Shown here piece by piece: positions 34,350 through 44,441 of a DNA stretch of 64,000 bases. Positions within the stretch are counted from its first letter, which is position 1. Every line of letters begins with the position of its first letter. The position numbers and the translations under genes are program-made. Source of the DNA: Gnetum montanum (taxonomy: Eukaryota; Streptophyta; Gnetopsida; Gnetales; Gnetaceae); assembly GCA_015680685.1 (NCBI GenBank), contig MNCI01015694.1, positions 365,929 to 429,928 of the forward strand. Reading direction: 5' to 3'. The notes beneath the pieces were generated by a model. It saw only the letters and a program-made list of their open reading frames with translations, had not been told where the DNA came from and did not search any database.

Positions 34350-35782
34350 ATAAGCACACTGATATCTCATTTGTATTGCAAAATTTTTTCTTCTCATAGG
34401 CATGATGATACTAAACCATCGATCCCTCAAGAATGCAAGGTGGTATATACTCATCTAGATGAGTATGGGCCTAACTTCACCTTCATCCTACATCAAGATG
34501 AACTACTACAATGGCGAGATATGGAAGACAACATTATAATGCCTCTCGATCAATTTATGCCCAAAATTCTACTTCAAAATCTTAGAAGGTTGGACATCCA
34601 AGATCTTCAAGAGGAGTATGTTGTGCATGATTATGACTATTGGGACTACCATCCCACTAAAACACAACGCATGAGAGATCGACATTAAGAGAAGCACCAT
34701 GAATTTATGAAGGGGAAATGGTACACCAATACCTTATTCCTACTTAACCAAAATGACAATGAGAACCCTATCTTTGGGGGCTTTCAACATGAATATTCTT
34801 CACCCCTTGTTATTGGTGATGGGGATGCAGCCCTGAATCTGCAGTCCACTATCAACAATCCAAGTTTAGGTAAAAATGGTAATCAAGGAAAGGGCTCGAA
34901 CAAGCATCAAGAGGATAAGAAAACTAAAAAATGTGGTTGTGACAACTAAATTATGGTGGTGACAGTCCTCCCTCTTTGTCCTCTTCATCTACATTTTTTC
35001 TTCCTCTTATGGTTCTAACAAACACTGCAAAAAGAACAACCATGATGGAGGTGAATAGTAGGACAATAATGATGATTTCCAAGCCCACCATGAAAGAAGG
35101 GGTGGCAGAGGACATCATAGAAATCATTCAAATAATGATAATGATGAGCCTTTGTTGGAAACTCAAAGCATGCTAAATATTGTAGAGGTCATAAAAATTC
35201 CAACCAGGCATGTGAAAGATAGTTGGATCAGATGACTTGATATGAATAATGTTCCTAGATTTGAGGAGGGATATAACTCTAATCCATAAAAACATCTTCA
35301 AGATTTTCATGATGCCTCTACCTTACAACATATTAAAAATGATTGGCAGAAATTAAAGCTATTTCTTAGGACATTTATCAAGGAAGCAAAAAATCGGTAC
35401 ATGTCCTTGGAGCTAGAATCCATCTGCAAGTTGAGCACAATGCTAAAGCTATTTAATAATAATAAGTATTAGATGTATTCTAGAGTGTCTAATATGAGAA
35501 GGTAGATCCAAGGATGGAAGTAAGAAAACCATGAACCCTTGGACACCCCCATGGGTAGATACTATTCTCTCATACACCAATGCCCTAGCCATGATTATTC
35601 TCAACAGGAACAACTTCATCATATCATAAATGGACATAGATTAAAAATGAGGAGAACTCTTGGGGTCTATGCCCAAAGGAGACTATTCAAACTTAGAGTC
35701 CATTAGATTCAAAGACTAATTGAGTAGGTAGCAAAAGAAGAAGAAGAGTTCATGAAACACGAAAGTGCAAAGGAATACAATA
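34350..35782 (+). pseudogene. gag: Element F gag (3' end deleted)
   Basis: The usual gag ATG is changed (aaaattttttcttctcatagg), so the start is lost. It keeps VVYTHLDEYGPNFTFILHQD, DYDYWDYHPTKTQRMRDRH, the Lys/Asn/Gly-rich middle, and the capsid core (VPRFEEGYNSNP, FIKEAKNRYMSLELES). It ends at ...KESAKEYN, just before the knuckle, where the truncated C LTR begins. Confidence 0.78.
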
Positions 35783-36060
35783 GTTAAGAGATAGATTAGG
35801 ATAATTATAGATTACGTAATATCCCATTTCTTACATTTCATTCCAAGAATTGGACCCGAGAAGATAAGTAGAAAAGCCATAAAAATAATTTGCCTCAATC
35901 TCACTTAACCATCGCAATCAGACACATCACAAGTGAGGTTGGGAAGACAATGACCATTCTAACACAAGGTTTTGCTGGTTAAGGTATTAGTGTATGCAAA
36001 GTGATTGCAGTCTATGGAATTCAACTGAGTTTGGGCATAAGGGTACCTCACCACTCATTA
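35783..36060 (+). repeat. Element C 5' LTR, last 278 bp only
   Basis: Matches 47784-48088 of the 3' LTR from TTAAGAGATAG to CACTCATTA. A further internal gap of about 30 bp lies near 36030. The missing U3 and R mean this copy has no 5' promoter. Confidence 0.88.
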
Positions 36061-36061
36061 T

Positions 36062-36080
36062 TGGCATCGTTTGCCAGGGA
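36062..36080 (+). other. Element C primer-binding site
   Basis: TGGCATCGTTTGCCAGGGA: matches the tRNA-Asp site except for three transitions and one extra T. Confidence 0.78.
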
Positions 36081-36225
36081 CTATTAGTCTTACATGCGCC
36101 ATCTATCCTTGGCAAAATTATCATTCATGTTGTTAGAATAGACCCAGGATAGTAAAATCTACGCACGTTAGGTGGCCTAAGTAAAAAGTAAGGTACACCA
36201 ATTAGTGGATTATCTAACATCCAAC

Positions 36226-38560
36226 ATGTCTTCTTCTCACAAGAAAGATGAATCCAACCCACCACTGCCCCAAGAATGTCGGGTGGTATACACACATCCA
36301 GGCGAATATGTCCCTGACTTCACCTTTATCCTACATCAGGATGAGCATCTGCATTGGTGGGACATGGAAGGCAACATCATACTACCACCTGACCGATCGG
36401 CTCTTAGAATGCTATTTCACAATCTTTCTAGACTAGGCATTTAGGACCACGGTGTGGAGTACGTCATGGAGGACCATGACTACCGGGACTATCATCCAAC
36501 TGAAGCCCAACATGCATGAGACTAGCAACAAGCATAACAATATGAACACATGAAGGGAAAATAGTTCAGTAACCCCTTATTCTTGCAAGGACTACAGGAT
36601 GATGAGGAACCTGTCTTTCATGATTCCCATTTGGCCAAACTTCCTCTAGGGCATCATATCATTCAGTCCATCATTCAAAATAAGCAAGCAAGTGAATGGA
36701 ACCCTTAGGAGGATGGAGGGTCACACAGGAGAGGTCATGGCATAAGCAAAGATGGCCATGAAGATTGAGGCTATCATCAGAGTAGAGGGAGAGATCAACA
36801 CTGGGGCGGTGGTGATTCTTCTCTCTTTTCACCATCCTATTGCTCCCCTCTACCTTCATTCAGTTATGGCTCTAATTGGGACCGTGGTAGAATGGAGCGA
36901 GGTGATGATGGTTGTAAGGACCAAAGGGAACAATGTGAGGGAGCACGTGACCAATCACGCGAGCCTCACAATCAAGAAAGGAGAGGTAGTTGAACTCGTC
37001 ACAGACATCGTGGCTTTTAGCAAGACTATGACTCGGATGAACCATTGTTGGCTACTCGAAGCATGCTCCATATCACCAAGGCAATCCAAATACCTAGTAG
37101 GCACTTAAAAGATAGTCGAATCAAGTGCATTGGCATGAAAAACATCCCCAGATTTGAAGGGGGATACAATTGTGATACATAGAATCACTTGCAAGTGTTT
37201 CATGATGCTTGCACTTTGTAGAACATCGATAATGGTTGGCAAAAACTTAAGCTGTTCTCTTGCACACTCATCAAAGAAGCAAAAAGCTGGTACTAGTCTT
37301 TGGAACTAGAATCAATCAAGAGATGGAGTACAATGCTAGAAATATTTAATAACAAGTATCAAACCTACTCCAGAGTGGTGAACTTGAGATGCCAAATCCA
37401 AGGGTGGAAGCAAGGTGGTAATGAACCCTTGGATGTAGCCATGAGTAGATACTACTCACTATTACATCAATGCATTGGTCATGGCTACCCTTAGTGGGCA
37501 CAGCTTCACCATATCATTGATGGGCTCTGATTTCAAACTAGAAAGACCCTTGGCATGTATGCCCAAGGACAACTATCAAAACTAAGAGCCCACCAATTGC
37601 AGCACTTAATTGAGAAAGTGGCTAAAGAAGAGGGGGAACTTAGGAAGAAGGAGAGTGTAGAAGAGTTTAATCGAGATCCCTCTATCAGAAAAAGGGAAGT
37701 CCGATTTTGTGAGGATGAGGAGGAATCACCACTGGATGCAATGGTGAACTATAAAACCTTGCCCCTACAAAAATTTTCTTCTAAAATATCGGTAAAGTTT
37801 GATAAGATGTGGGACTCTTTGGATGAAAATTTCAAAGTGTTCTAAAAATCGCAAAGGAGCCCAGAGAGCAAGGTAATGATCGTGATCGATGTAGGAGGAA
37901 GGAAGCTAAATGGGCCCACCATAAAGGTAAGGGCAAGGTTGCTATAGCAGAATAGGTTGTAGAATTTGATACAGAAGGAGATGATGAATGTAACATATGC
38001 CAATAAGAACACCTTAAGGGGTGTTGTCCCATGGTGTCACATCTACAAGAGTCTGGGGTATATGCATTGAATCTACACTTAGCAAAGAGGCAAACACCTT
38101 GAAGGTTTCCTTACCCACAAGGAAATCCTAGGCAGTTCCACCAGCAGCAAGGATATTATCCAAGTGGAGCATCGTCACAACCTTACAAATACTTCTAGCA
38201 ATGGTAGCATCCACAAGCATGGGGGATGCCACCTCCAAGGTAGCAGTACCCTTACTGATAGCTCGATCCATATGGGTACTATGTTTAGCAACTTATCTTC
38301 CCATAGGAATCATCTAGTCACACGACCTTTCAAAGCCATTACCACCCCCCAGAATACTTCCGAGCTCAATCTCCATCACCTAGGGGGAGAACCCACATCT
38401 CTACTACCCTCCATCACCTTATCCTGTCATCCCTACTCAGCAGCACCCCACTTAGCTACCACCTACTCCACCTATGTAGGGGGAAATACCACCACAGCCA
38501 CAACAATGTAATGCTATGAAGGCTATCAACTTACAACCAGCTCCTTAGCCGAGTGGACTA
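36226..38560 (+). pseudogene. gag: Element C gag
   Basis: Starts MSSSHKKDESNPPLPQECR. One frame can be followed from 36226 to 37845 (540 codons) through point stops only, then shifts by one base. It contains VVYTHPGEYVPDFTFILHQD, DYRDYHPTEAQ, an Arg/Gly/Ser/Asp middle, the capsid core IPRFEGGYNCDT, KRWSTMLEIFNNKYQTYSR and the helix LIEKVAKEEGELRKKESVEE. The zinc knuckle at 37989-38027, CNIC..EHLKGCC, keeps all CX2CX3HX4C ligands with one stop inside. A Tyr/Pro/Gln/Ser-rich linker follows. Confidence 0.88.
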
Positions 38561-38699
38561 GAAGTCAAGCCACGGAAACGTCCCTTTTTTTGGCCCAATC
38601 ACCTAAGCATACCCTCACACACACCTATGGCTAGTGCCTCTGAAACTCAAACCACCTCCACTATTTCACCCTTCAAGTAGCCTTAAAAAAAACACCCTC

Positions 38700-39700
38700 C
38701 AACATACAAACAGTCATGCTCACACACATTGTGACCAACTGGATAAAGGTAAGTCATCTTCCTTGGAAATTGACTGATCTGGGAAGCCTCCTCATCTATC
38801 TTCAGGTGGCCAAAAACAAGCCATGTAAAGCTCTACTAGATTTGGGGTCGAGAGTCAACTTGATTTCGCATGACATGTACAAGGCTTAGAACCTACCCCC
38901 ATTGAGGAAGAGAAACATTAAGCTTGAGCTAGAAAACTAATCCATTACTATTTCCTTAGGATTGATGGAAGACATTGTGACCATTGTTTGTGGGTGGTCC
39001 TATCCTACTGACTTCCTCATCATCCATGTTGAGAATTGCAAGGGGAATTTCCCCATCATAATGGGAAGAGCCTAGCTGAGCACAATGGATGCAAGATTGG
39101 GGCTTCGAGATCTTTTCCTTGAAATTTCAAAGGAAAATCATTTTGGAAAAATTGAGAAGAAATGTGTTTCATGCGTTGTGTACAGTGACTCTGGGTGCAA
39201 TTGTGTACAGCAGCTGTGGTCCGCTAAGTGGACATCTATTCAAGCATGCAGTCAGTATACCAAGGAATCGCAAGTTCAACAATGCTTGTACGCAGCAGCC
39301 ACAAATCAAGAAGGCACCCAGTGGCTGACCATTAATCTTGCTAGTAGCACTTTTTGCATGGAACCATATGAGGGGCTTATACACACCTATGTAGAAAGCA
39401 TAGATAATTTGGAAGAGGTCCATCAACAAGTATCAACTGTTGATGACCGTGATGATTGGGGAAAGTTGCAAATCCTTGAAAGTTTTAAACAAGAGTCCTT
39501 GGAACTCAAATCCTTACTGGCCCACTTAGAATATGCATTTTTATAGAATGGGAAATTAGTGATCATCAATGCCATCCTTGCTCCTGAACAAAAGAGGAAG
39601 TTGCTAAAGGTGGTAAAAAAATGGGATGCTACTTTTGCATAGTCGTATCTTGAATTAATAGGAGTTGATCCTAGGGTTTGCCAACATCAGATTTATATTG
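38700..39700 (+). pseudogene. pr: Element C protease and linker
   Basis: Aspartic protease processing the polyprotein. KPCKALLDLGSRVNLISHDM places the catalytic DLG at 38839-38847, intact, unlike A and B. Downstream are LRKRNIKLELEN, ISLGLMEDIVTIV and GNFPIIMGRA, then a long open stretch (39085-39546, 153 codons: LFLEISKENHFGKIEKKCVS, QWLTINLASSTFCMEPYEG, EYAFL) joining protease to RT. Confidence 0.86.
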
Positions 39701-39714
39701 ACCCCTCCATGAAG

Positions 39715-40480
39715 CCACAATGACAACCACAAAGTTAATTAAATCCCAATTGAAGCAGGTCATCAAAGATGAAATCGAGCCGTTGCTAAAAGTAGGGTTC
39801 ATCTACTCTATTGCCGATAGTGAATGGGTTAGCCCACTAGTTATTGTGCCAAAGAAGGATGGCATATGAAGGGTCTGTATAGATTTCCAATTGCTCAATA
39901 TGGCTACCTTCAAAGGTCACTTCCCTCTCCCATTTGTGGACCAAGTGTTGGATACCATTGCATGGCATCATTATTACAGCTTTTTGGATGGTTATAGTGG
40001 CTATAATCAAATCCAGATTGTGCCAAAAGACCAGGCCAAGATAACCTTCATAAGTCCCTGGGGGACTTTCACATACAAAAAGATGCCCTTTGGCCTATGT
40101 AATGTGCCTACCACTTTCCAATGCCTTGTCCTTAGCATATTCCAGTAGCAAATTGGCAGTGGAGTAGAAGTTTTCATGGATGACTTCTCTACCTATGGAG
40201 CCATATTTGATCAAGCCTTGGACCACCTTGATCAAGTTTTGAAAAGATGTGTGGAAACTAATCTACGGCTCAACTGGCAGAAAAGCCACTTAATGGTCTA
40301 AGAGGGCATTGTGCTAGGGCACCAAATTTCACAAACAGGGATTAACATGGATCTAGAAAAAATTAGGGTAATCCAAGGAATCACCAGGAAACCAAGGACT
40401 ATAAAATATGTTTGGTCATTCCTTGGCCACATTGGTTACTACTGGTGCTTCATCGAAGATTTCCAGGCTGTTGGTGGAAC
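39715..40480 (+). pseudogene. rt: Element C reverse transcriptase
   Basis: EWVSPLVIVPKKDG, RVCIDFQLLNMATFKGHFPL, PFVDQVLDTIAWHHYYSFLD, GYSGYNQIQIVPKDQAKIT, SPWGTFTYKKMPFGLCNVPT, then the catalytic FMDD at 40173-40184 intact, HLDQVLKRCVETNLRLNWQK and GIVLGHQISQTGI. These motifs place it with Athila. Only three point stops interrupt the frame up to the thumb region. Confidence 0.92.
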
Positions 40481-40539
40481 TCACGATGAAAGATGCTCTG
40501 TTCATCTGGACCAAGGAATGTGAATCTGCATTCCAAACA

Positions 40540-40965
40540 CTTAAACATAAACTCATAGAGACTCCAGTTCTATGAGCACTTGATTGGTCCAAACCCTTCC
40601 ACATCATGACAGATGCATCCAACTATGCATTGAGAGCCATGCTTACATAGTGGGATGACCAAAAATGCCCATACTATATTCACTGTGCAAGTCGTAGCAT
40701 TGTGGGTGCTCAGCTTAACTACACCACCACTGAAAAAGAGTTGATGGTAGTGGTGTTCGCCTTGGAAAAATTCTGAAAATATGTGCTTAGGTACAAGGTG
40801 TTCATGCATGTCGACCACAGTGCCATCTAGTTCCTGATGAACAAACCAACGATGAGCCCCTGTATCATACGGTGGCTAGTGATTTTTCAGGAATTTGACC
40901 TCACTATTGTAGACCAGAAGGGAACCAAGAATGTGGTTGCTAAACACTTGTCTCAACTACAATAG
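40540..40965 (+). pseudogene. rnh: Element C RNase H
   Basis: Degrades RNA in RNA-DNA hybrids. FHIMTDASNYALRAML (first Asp), CPYYIHCASRSIVGAQLNYT, TEKELMVVVFALEKF (Glu), VFMHVDHSAI (Asp) and FQEFDLTIVDQKGTKNVVAK. Stops at two Trp/Gln-type codons. A single RNase H, in contrast to element I. Confidence 0.88.
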
Positions 40966-40989
40966 GATAATGAAAAAAAGGAGGAGCCA

Positions 40990-42290
40990 CTCTCTAACCA
41001 ATTTCTAGATGAACTCCTATTCGTAGGAGTGATCGAGACACAGGTGTCCAAAGAATCACCTTGGTTCAGCCACATCCTCACTTATCTCACAACCTAGGAA
41101 TTGCCAAAGGAGTGGGACCATCAGCAGAAACAACAGTTTCTCCATAAGGCCAAGTGCTTCATGGAAATCAATGGCCACATTTATAAGGTGTGTGCAGATG
41201 GCCTAGTTTGATGGTGTGTCCCTAATGATGATACATTGCACGTCCTCCAAGATGCTCACGAGGGTTCTTGTGGGGACCACTATGCTGGATGATGCACGAC
41301 CATTAAGATCCTACTTGCAGGATATTATTGGGCTACAATTTTCAAGGATGCACAATGGTTCACCTACTCTTGTGAATGATGCCAGAAAGATGGTGGGATG
41401 ACTACATAAATGGAGGGACCTCAATAGTGGATCCAACCACTGGAGCCCTTTAACATCTGGGGCATCGACTTCATGGGTTCCATCACACCCCTGTCCAATG
41501 GGAAGGCATACCTCATTGTCACTATGGACTACTACACAAAGTGGGTGGAGTTGACACCCATCATTGAATTTTCCTCAAACACCATCGCATAATTTGTCCA
41601 ACAACAAATCATAAATAGGTTTGGAGTGCCACGTGCACTCATCTTAGACAATGGAATGCATTTCATGGGCATCACCTTTCGTAAACTCATTCAATGCTTG
41701 GGGGTTACCCATAAATTTACAACACCTTATCACCCCCAAGCCAATGGGTAGGCCAAAGTCACCAATAGGGAGATCACCAAAATCCTCACTCAAACCATCA
41801 GTAAATATAGGAGGGATTGGAGTACCAAACTTAATGATGCCCTCTGGGCCTATCACTCCACTTGGAAACTTCCTATAGGTTACTCTCCCTATGAGTTAGT
41901 GTATGGTAAGCTACTAAAACTTCCAATCTAGGTAGAACTCTGGACACTATCTATAGCCTATGACTTGGGTCTTGACATACCACTAGCACAACACGAATGA
42001 CTTATCAACCTAAATGTTCTCGATGATCATCGATTGGTGGCCCTGTCATCAAATGAGATACACAAGGCCTATAATAAAAAATGACATGATCTAAGGATTC
42101 GGAAGGTAACATTTAGATGTGGAGATAAGGTACTTTACTAGAACCCCACACATGTACTGCAACTAACCAAGTTTCAAACACTGTGGGAAGGACCTTACAT
42201 TGTCTCCGAAACCTTACCATCAGAGGCCTTCCTTATACACAAACCTGAGGACCCCATGAGAATGCAGTTGGTTAATCAGCAATAATTAAA
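40990..42290 (+). pseudogene. int: Element C integrase
   Basis: HHCC finger in the region AHEGSCGDHYAG ... YSCE.CQKDGG. Core: GIDFMGSITPLSNGKAYLIV (first Asp), LILDNGMHFMG (second Asp), TTPYHPQANG.AKVTNREI where the third acid (Glu expected) is Lys. Then LNDALWAYHSTWKLPIGYSP. C-terminal: RCGDKVLY, LWEGPYIVSETLPSEA and MQLVNQQ. Several stops, mostly at Gln/Trp/Arg-type codons. Confidence 0.88.
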
Positions 42291-42299
42291 ACCTTTTCT

Positions 42300-43900
42300 T
42301 GAACTCCACCAAACTAGTGTTAATGTCTCATCATCATAAGGACATCCTCGTTCCATTTTTTGAGTCTCCTCCTTCCAGTCTAGCCATGGGGAAGACTATC
42401 CTCCATGCTGATCCGTTCTACTAAGCTCCTCATTGTTTTTGGAACTTTTTGTTTTACACATTTTTGTTTTTCAACATCATTCGTACATTTTCCAATTCTT
42501 ACTATATTTTTCTTTCTTTAATTACTTTTCTATTTCTTTGTTGCTTATTTTTGTGTGTATGTGTTTAATTTTTAGTTGGTTGCTAATAAATCATCTTATT
42601 GTCATTCGATGTATGGTGCAGTTGGTTTTCATTGCGATGGGTCACATGAAATGGTCCACTTATTTGATCTTGCTCCTACCCTCACATTGTTGTTCTTAGA
42701 AATTACATCTACTTTCATCTCATAAAATCAGCAATGAGTCCATGTCATCCACCCATTCATCCCCTCCATGGTTTTTCTCCCTTTGGAAACATGCAATCCC
42801 CATTCACTTAAAAAAATTTTAATTAATGTGTGACTTGTGTAGTTCCTAGACTCGAGGATGACCCAATGGTTTGAATCAGGTGCGACTTCAAGAGGAATGC
42901 ACCATTCTTCGTGCCTTTCTATCCCCTAGGTTTTAGGAGTGTCCTCACAGATTTCTTACCACTCCAAGTTCTTTTCCACAAGGAAGCTCCTTGGCAATTT
43001 GACCTTGCATGGTGTGGTTCTCATTGCAAAAAAAAAAAAAAACATGAGGATTCAAAGCATACCCCTTGGTCGAATACATGCAACCAAGCATGGGTCTTTG
43101 CATGGTGTGGTTCCCACAACATCAAAATATATATATAATAAAATAATCACTATGTGGGAATTCAAAGCACACCCCTTAGACCATCTCTCACAGGTCACAA
43201 GCACTAGTTATGGGACTTGCTTTGTCCCCTCTAACTTAGTCCCATTTCACTTCCTTCCTCTCATGCATGTTGGAGTGGTGGTTCTCTATGGGTGCATTCT
43301 TGTACTCTTGTGGGTGGACAGGCCTTTGCATGTTGCTGCAATGTCACTGTATATGGTTGGTTATGGATCTGAACTCAAGAATAGTCCTATCGGGTCACTG
43401 AACCACAACTTCACATGAGGTTTCATGTGACCAATAATTGGAATCCCAATTCTCATTCCTCTCTCTTCACCCATTTCTCTCCATGACTCACCTCACTGCC
43501 CATCTTATGTTTTTATAGTTTGTCATGCTTTCCATGAACTCCTACTACTTCGACAAGTTCTCATCGATGAGAGCATTAACTTGCAATTACCATTCCTTGA
43601 CTCTAGGGCCCACAGACTCCAATGTTGATGATATGCAAGGGCTACTACAACTACTACCTACTATGGGGAGGACCTGCTTGCATATCCCTAGTCCCGTTTG
43701 TTAGTCTCACATCCTCTTGATTCTATTGGTTGATTGTTTTCATGATACCCACCACTCAATTTCTTCTCTGTGGAGTTCTTTCTCACAACATTCTCCTACT
43801 TTTTGACTCCCTTTTTTCACCCCACTTACCTTCCTCTTTCTCTCAACCGAGTTCCTGGTCTCTCAAGCTCTTCAACCACCCCAATTTGGCATTTTAAATC
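42300..43900 (+). other. Element C 3' spacer (noncoding)
   Basis: About 1.6 kb with T-rich start (42.43-42.6 kb), colinear with the spacers of A, B and E. A weakened internal purine box (CCATGGGGAAGACT near 42385) lies at its start. Short open frames here look like chance. Confidence 0.6.
43001..43182 (+). repeat. Paired imperfect hairpins with microsatellite loops (element C)
   Basis: First, 43001-43071: GACC..GGTGTGGTTCTCAT ... ATGAGGATTCAAAGCATACC..GGTC around poly-A. Second, 43093-43182: GGTCT..GGTGTGGTTCCCA ... TGGGAATTCAAAGCACACC..AGACC around an AT-rich (TA)n loop. Confidence 0.7.
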
Positions 43901-43919
43901 CATTTTTTGGGCTTTTCTT

Positions 43920-44040
43920 GGGCAGGTCAATGTGCGTAACCCCTTGCATCAACATAGCCCTGTATACATAACCCCCTACATATACGTGGCTACATCTATG
44001 CAGCCCCATCAACGTAGCACCAAAAATCTATATATACCCC
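43920..44040 (+). promoter_or_regulatory. LTR-U3-like internal promoter upstream of ORF3 (element C)
   Basis: Array of CATCAACATAGCCC, TGTATACATAACCCC, TATACGTGGC, TGCAGCCCCATCAACGTAGC, then TATATATA at 44029-44036. Motif style and order match LTR U3s of C and F. A transcript starting near 44.06 kb would lead directly to ORF3. Confidence 0.52.
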
Positions 44041-44184
44041 CATTGCATGTTACATTTTTGTTCATTTTGCAAACAAATTGGGGGGAGATTTTTCATTTTC
44101 TCTACCTCACCTCTTCTTCCAAGCACTTATGTTGTCTACCATGCATCCTAATCAACCTATCCTTCCCCTCTTTAGCACCCATAG

Positions 44185-44441
44185 GTATGCTCTCAGTCAT
44201 GGGGGGTTGAGGTCTATTAAAATCAATAAATACTTAACACCTCTTAAGGGAAGGAACAAAACAATAGTTTAACCTCCAACTCATGCCTTATTGTTTTTGG
44301 TTCTAATCCATCAGCTAATACACTGGGAAATTTAATGGGATGCACATGCCAACACCATAACTTGGTCAAACTAAGAAGGTGTATGAGAGAAATTTTGAGC
44401 AACTTATGCACAATTTAATTAGTGGTTATGTTTGATTGCAG
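44185..44441 (+). other. Putative leader intron before ORF3 (element C)
   Basis: CATAG|GTATGC ... TTTGATTGCAG|ATGGCACCG, 257 nt; the acceptor abuts the ORF3 start codon. The E counterpart keeps both sites. Confidence 0.58.

Noticed and set aside
43770-44210. 146-codon open frame in the C spacer (MEFFLTTFSYFL...)
   Set aside because: It runs through the TATA box and the intron donor and has no counterpart in E, so it is most likely a chance frame.
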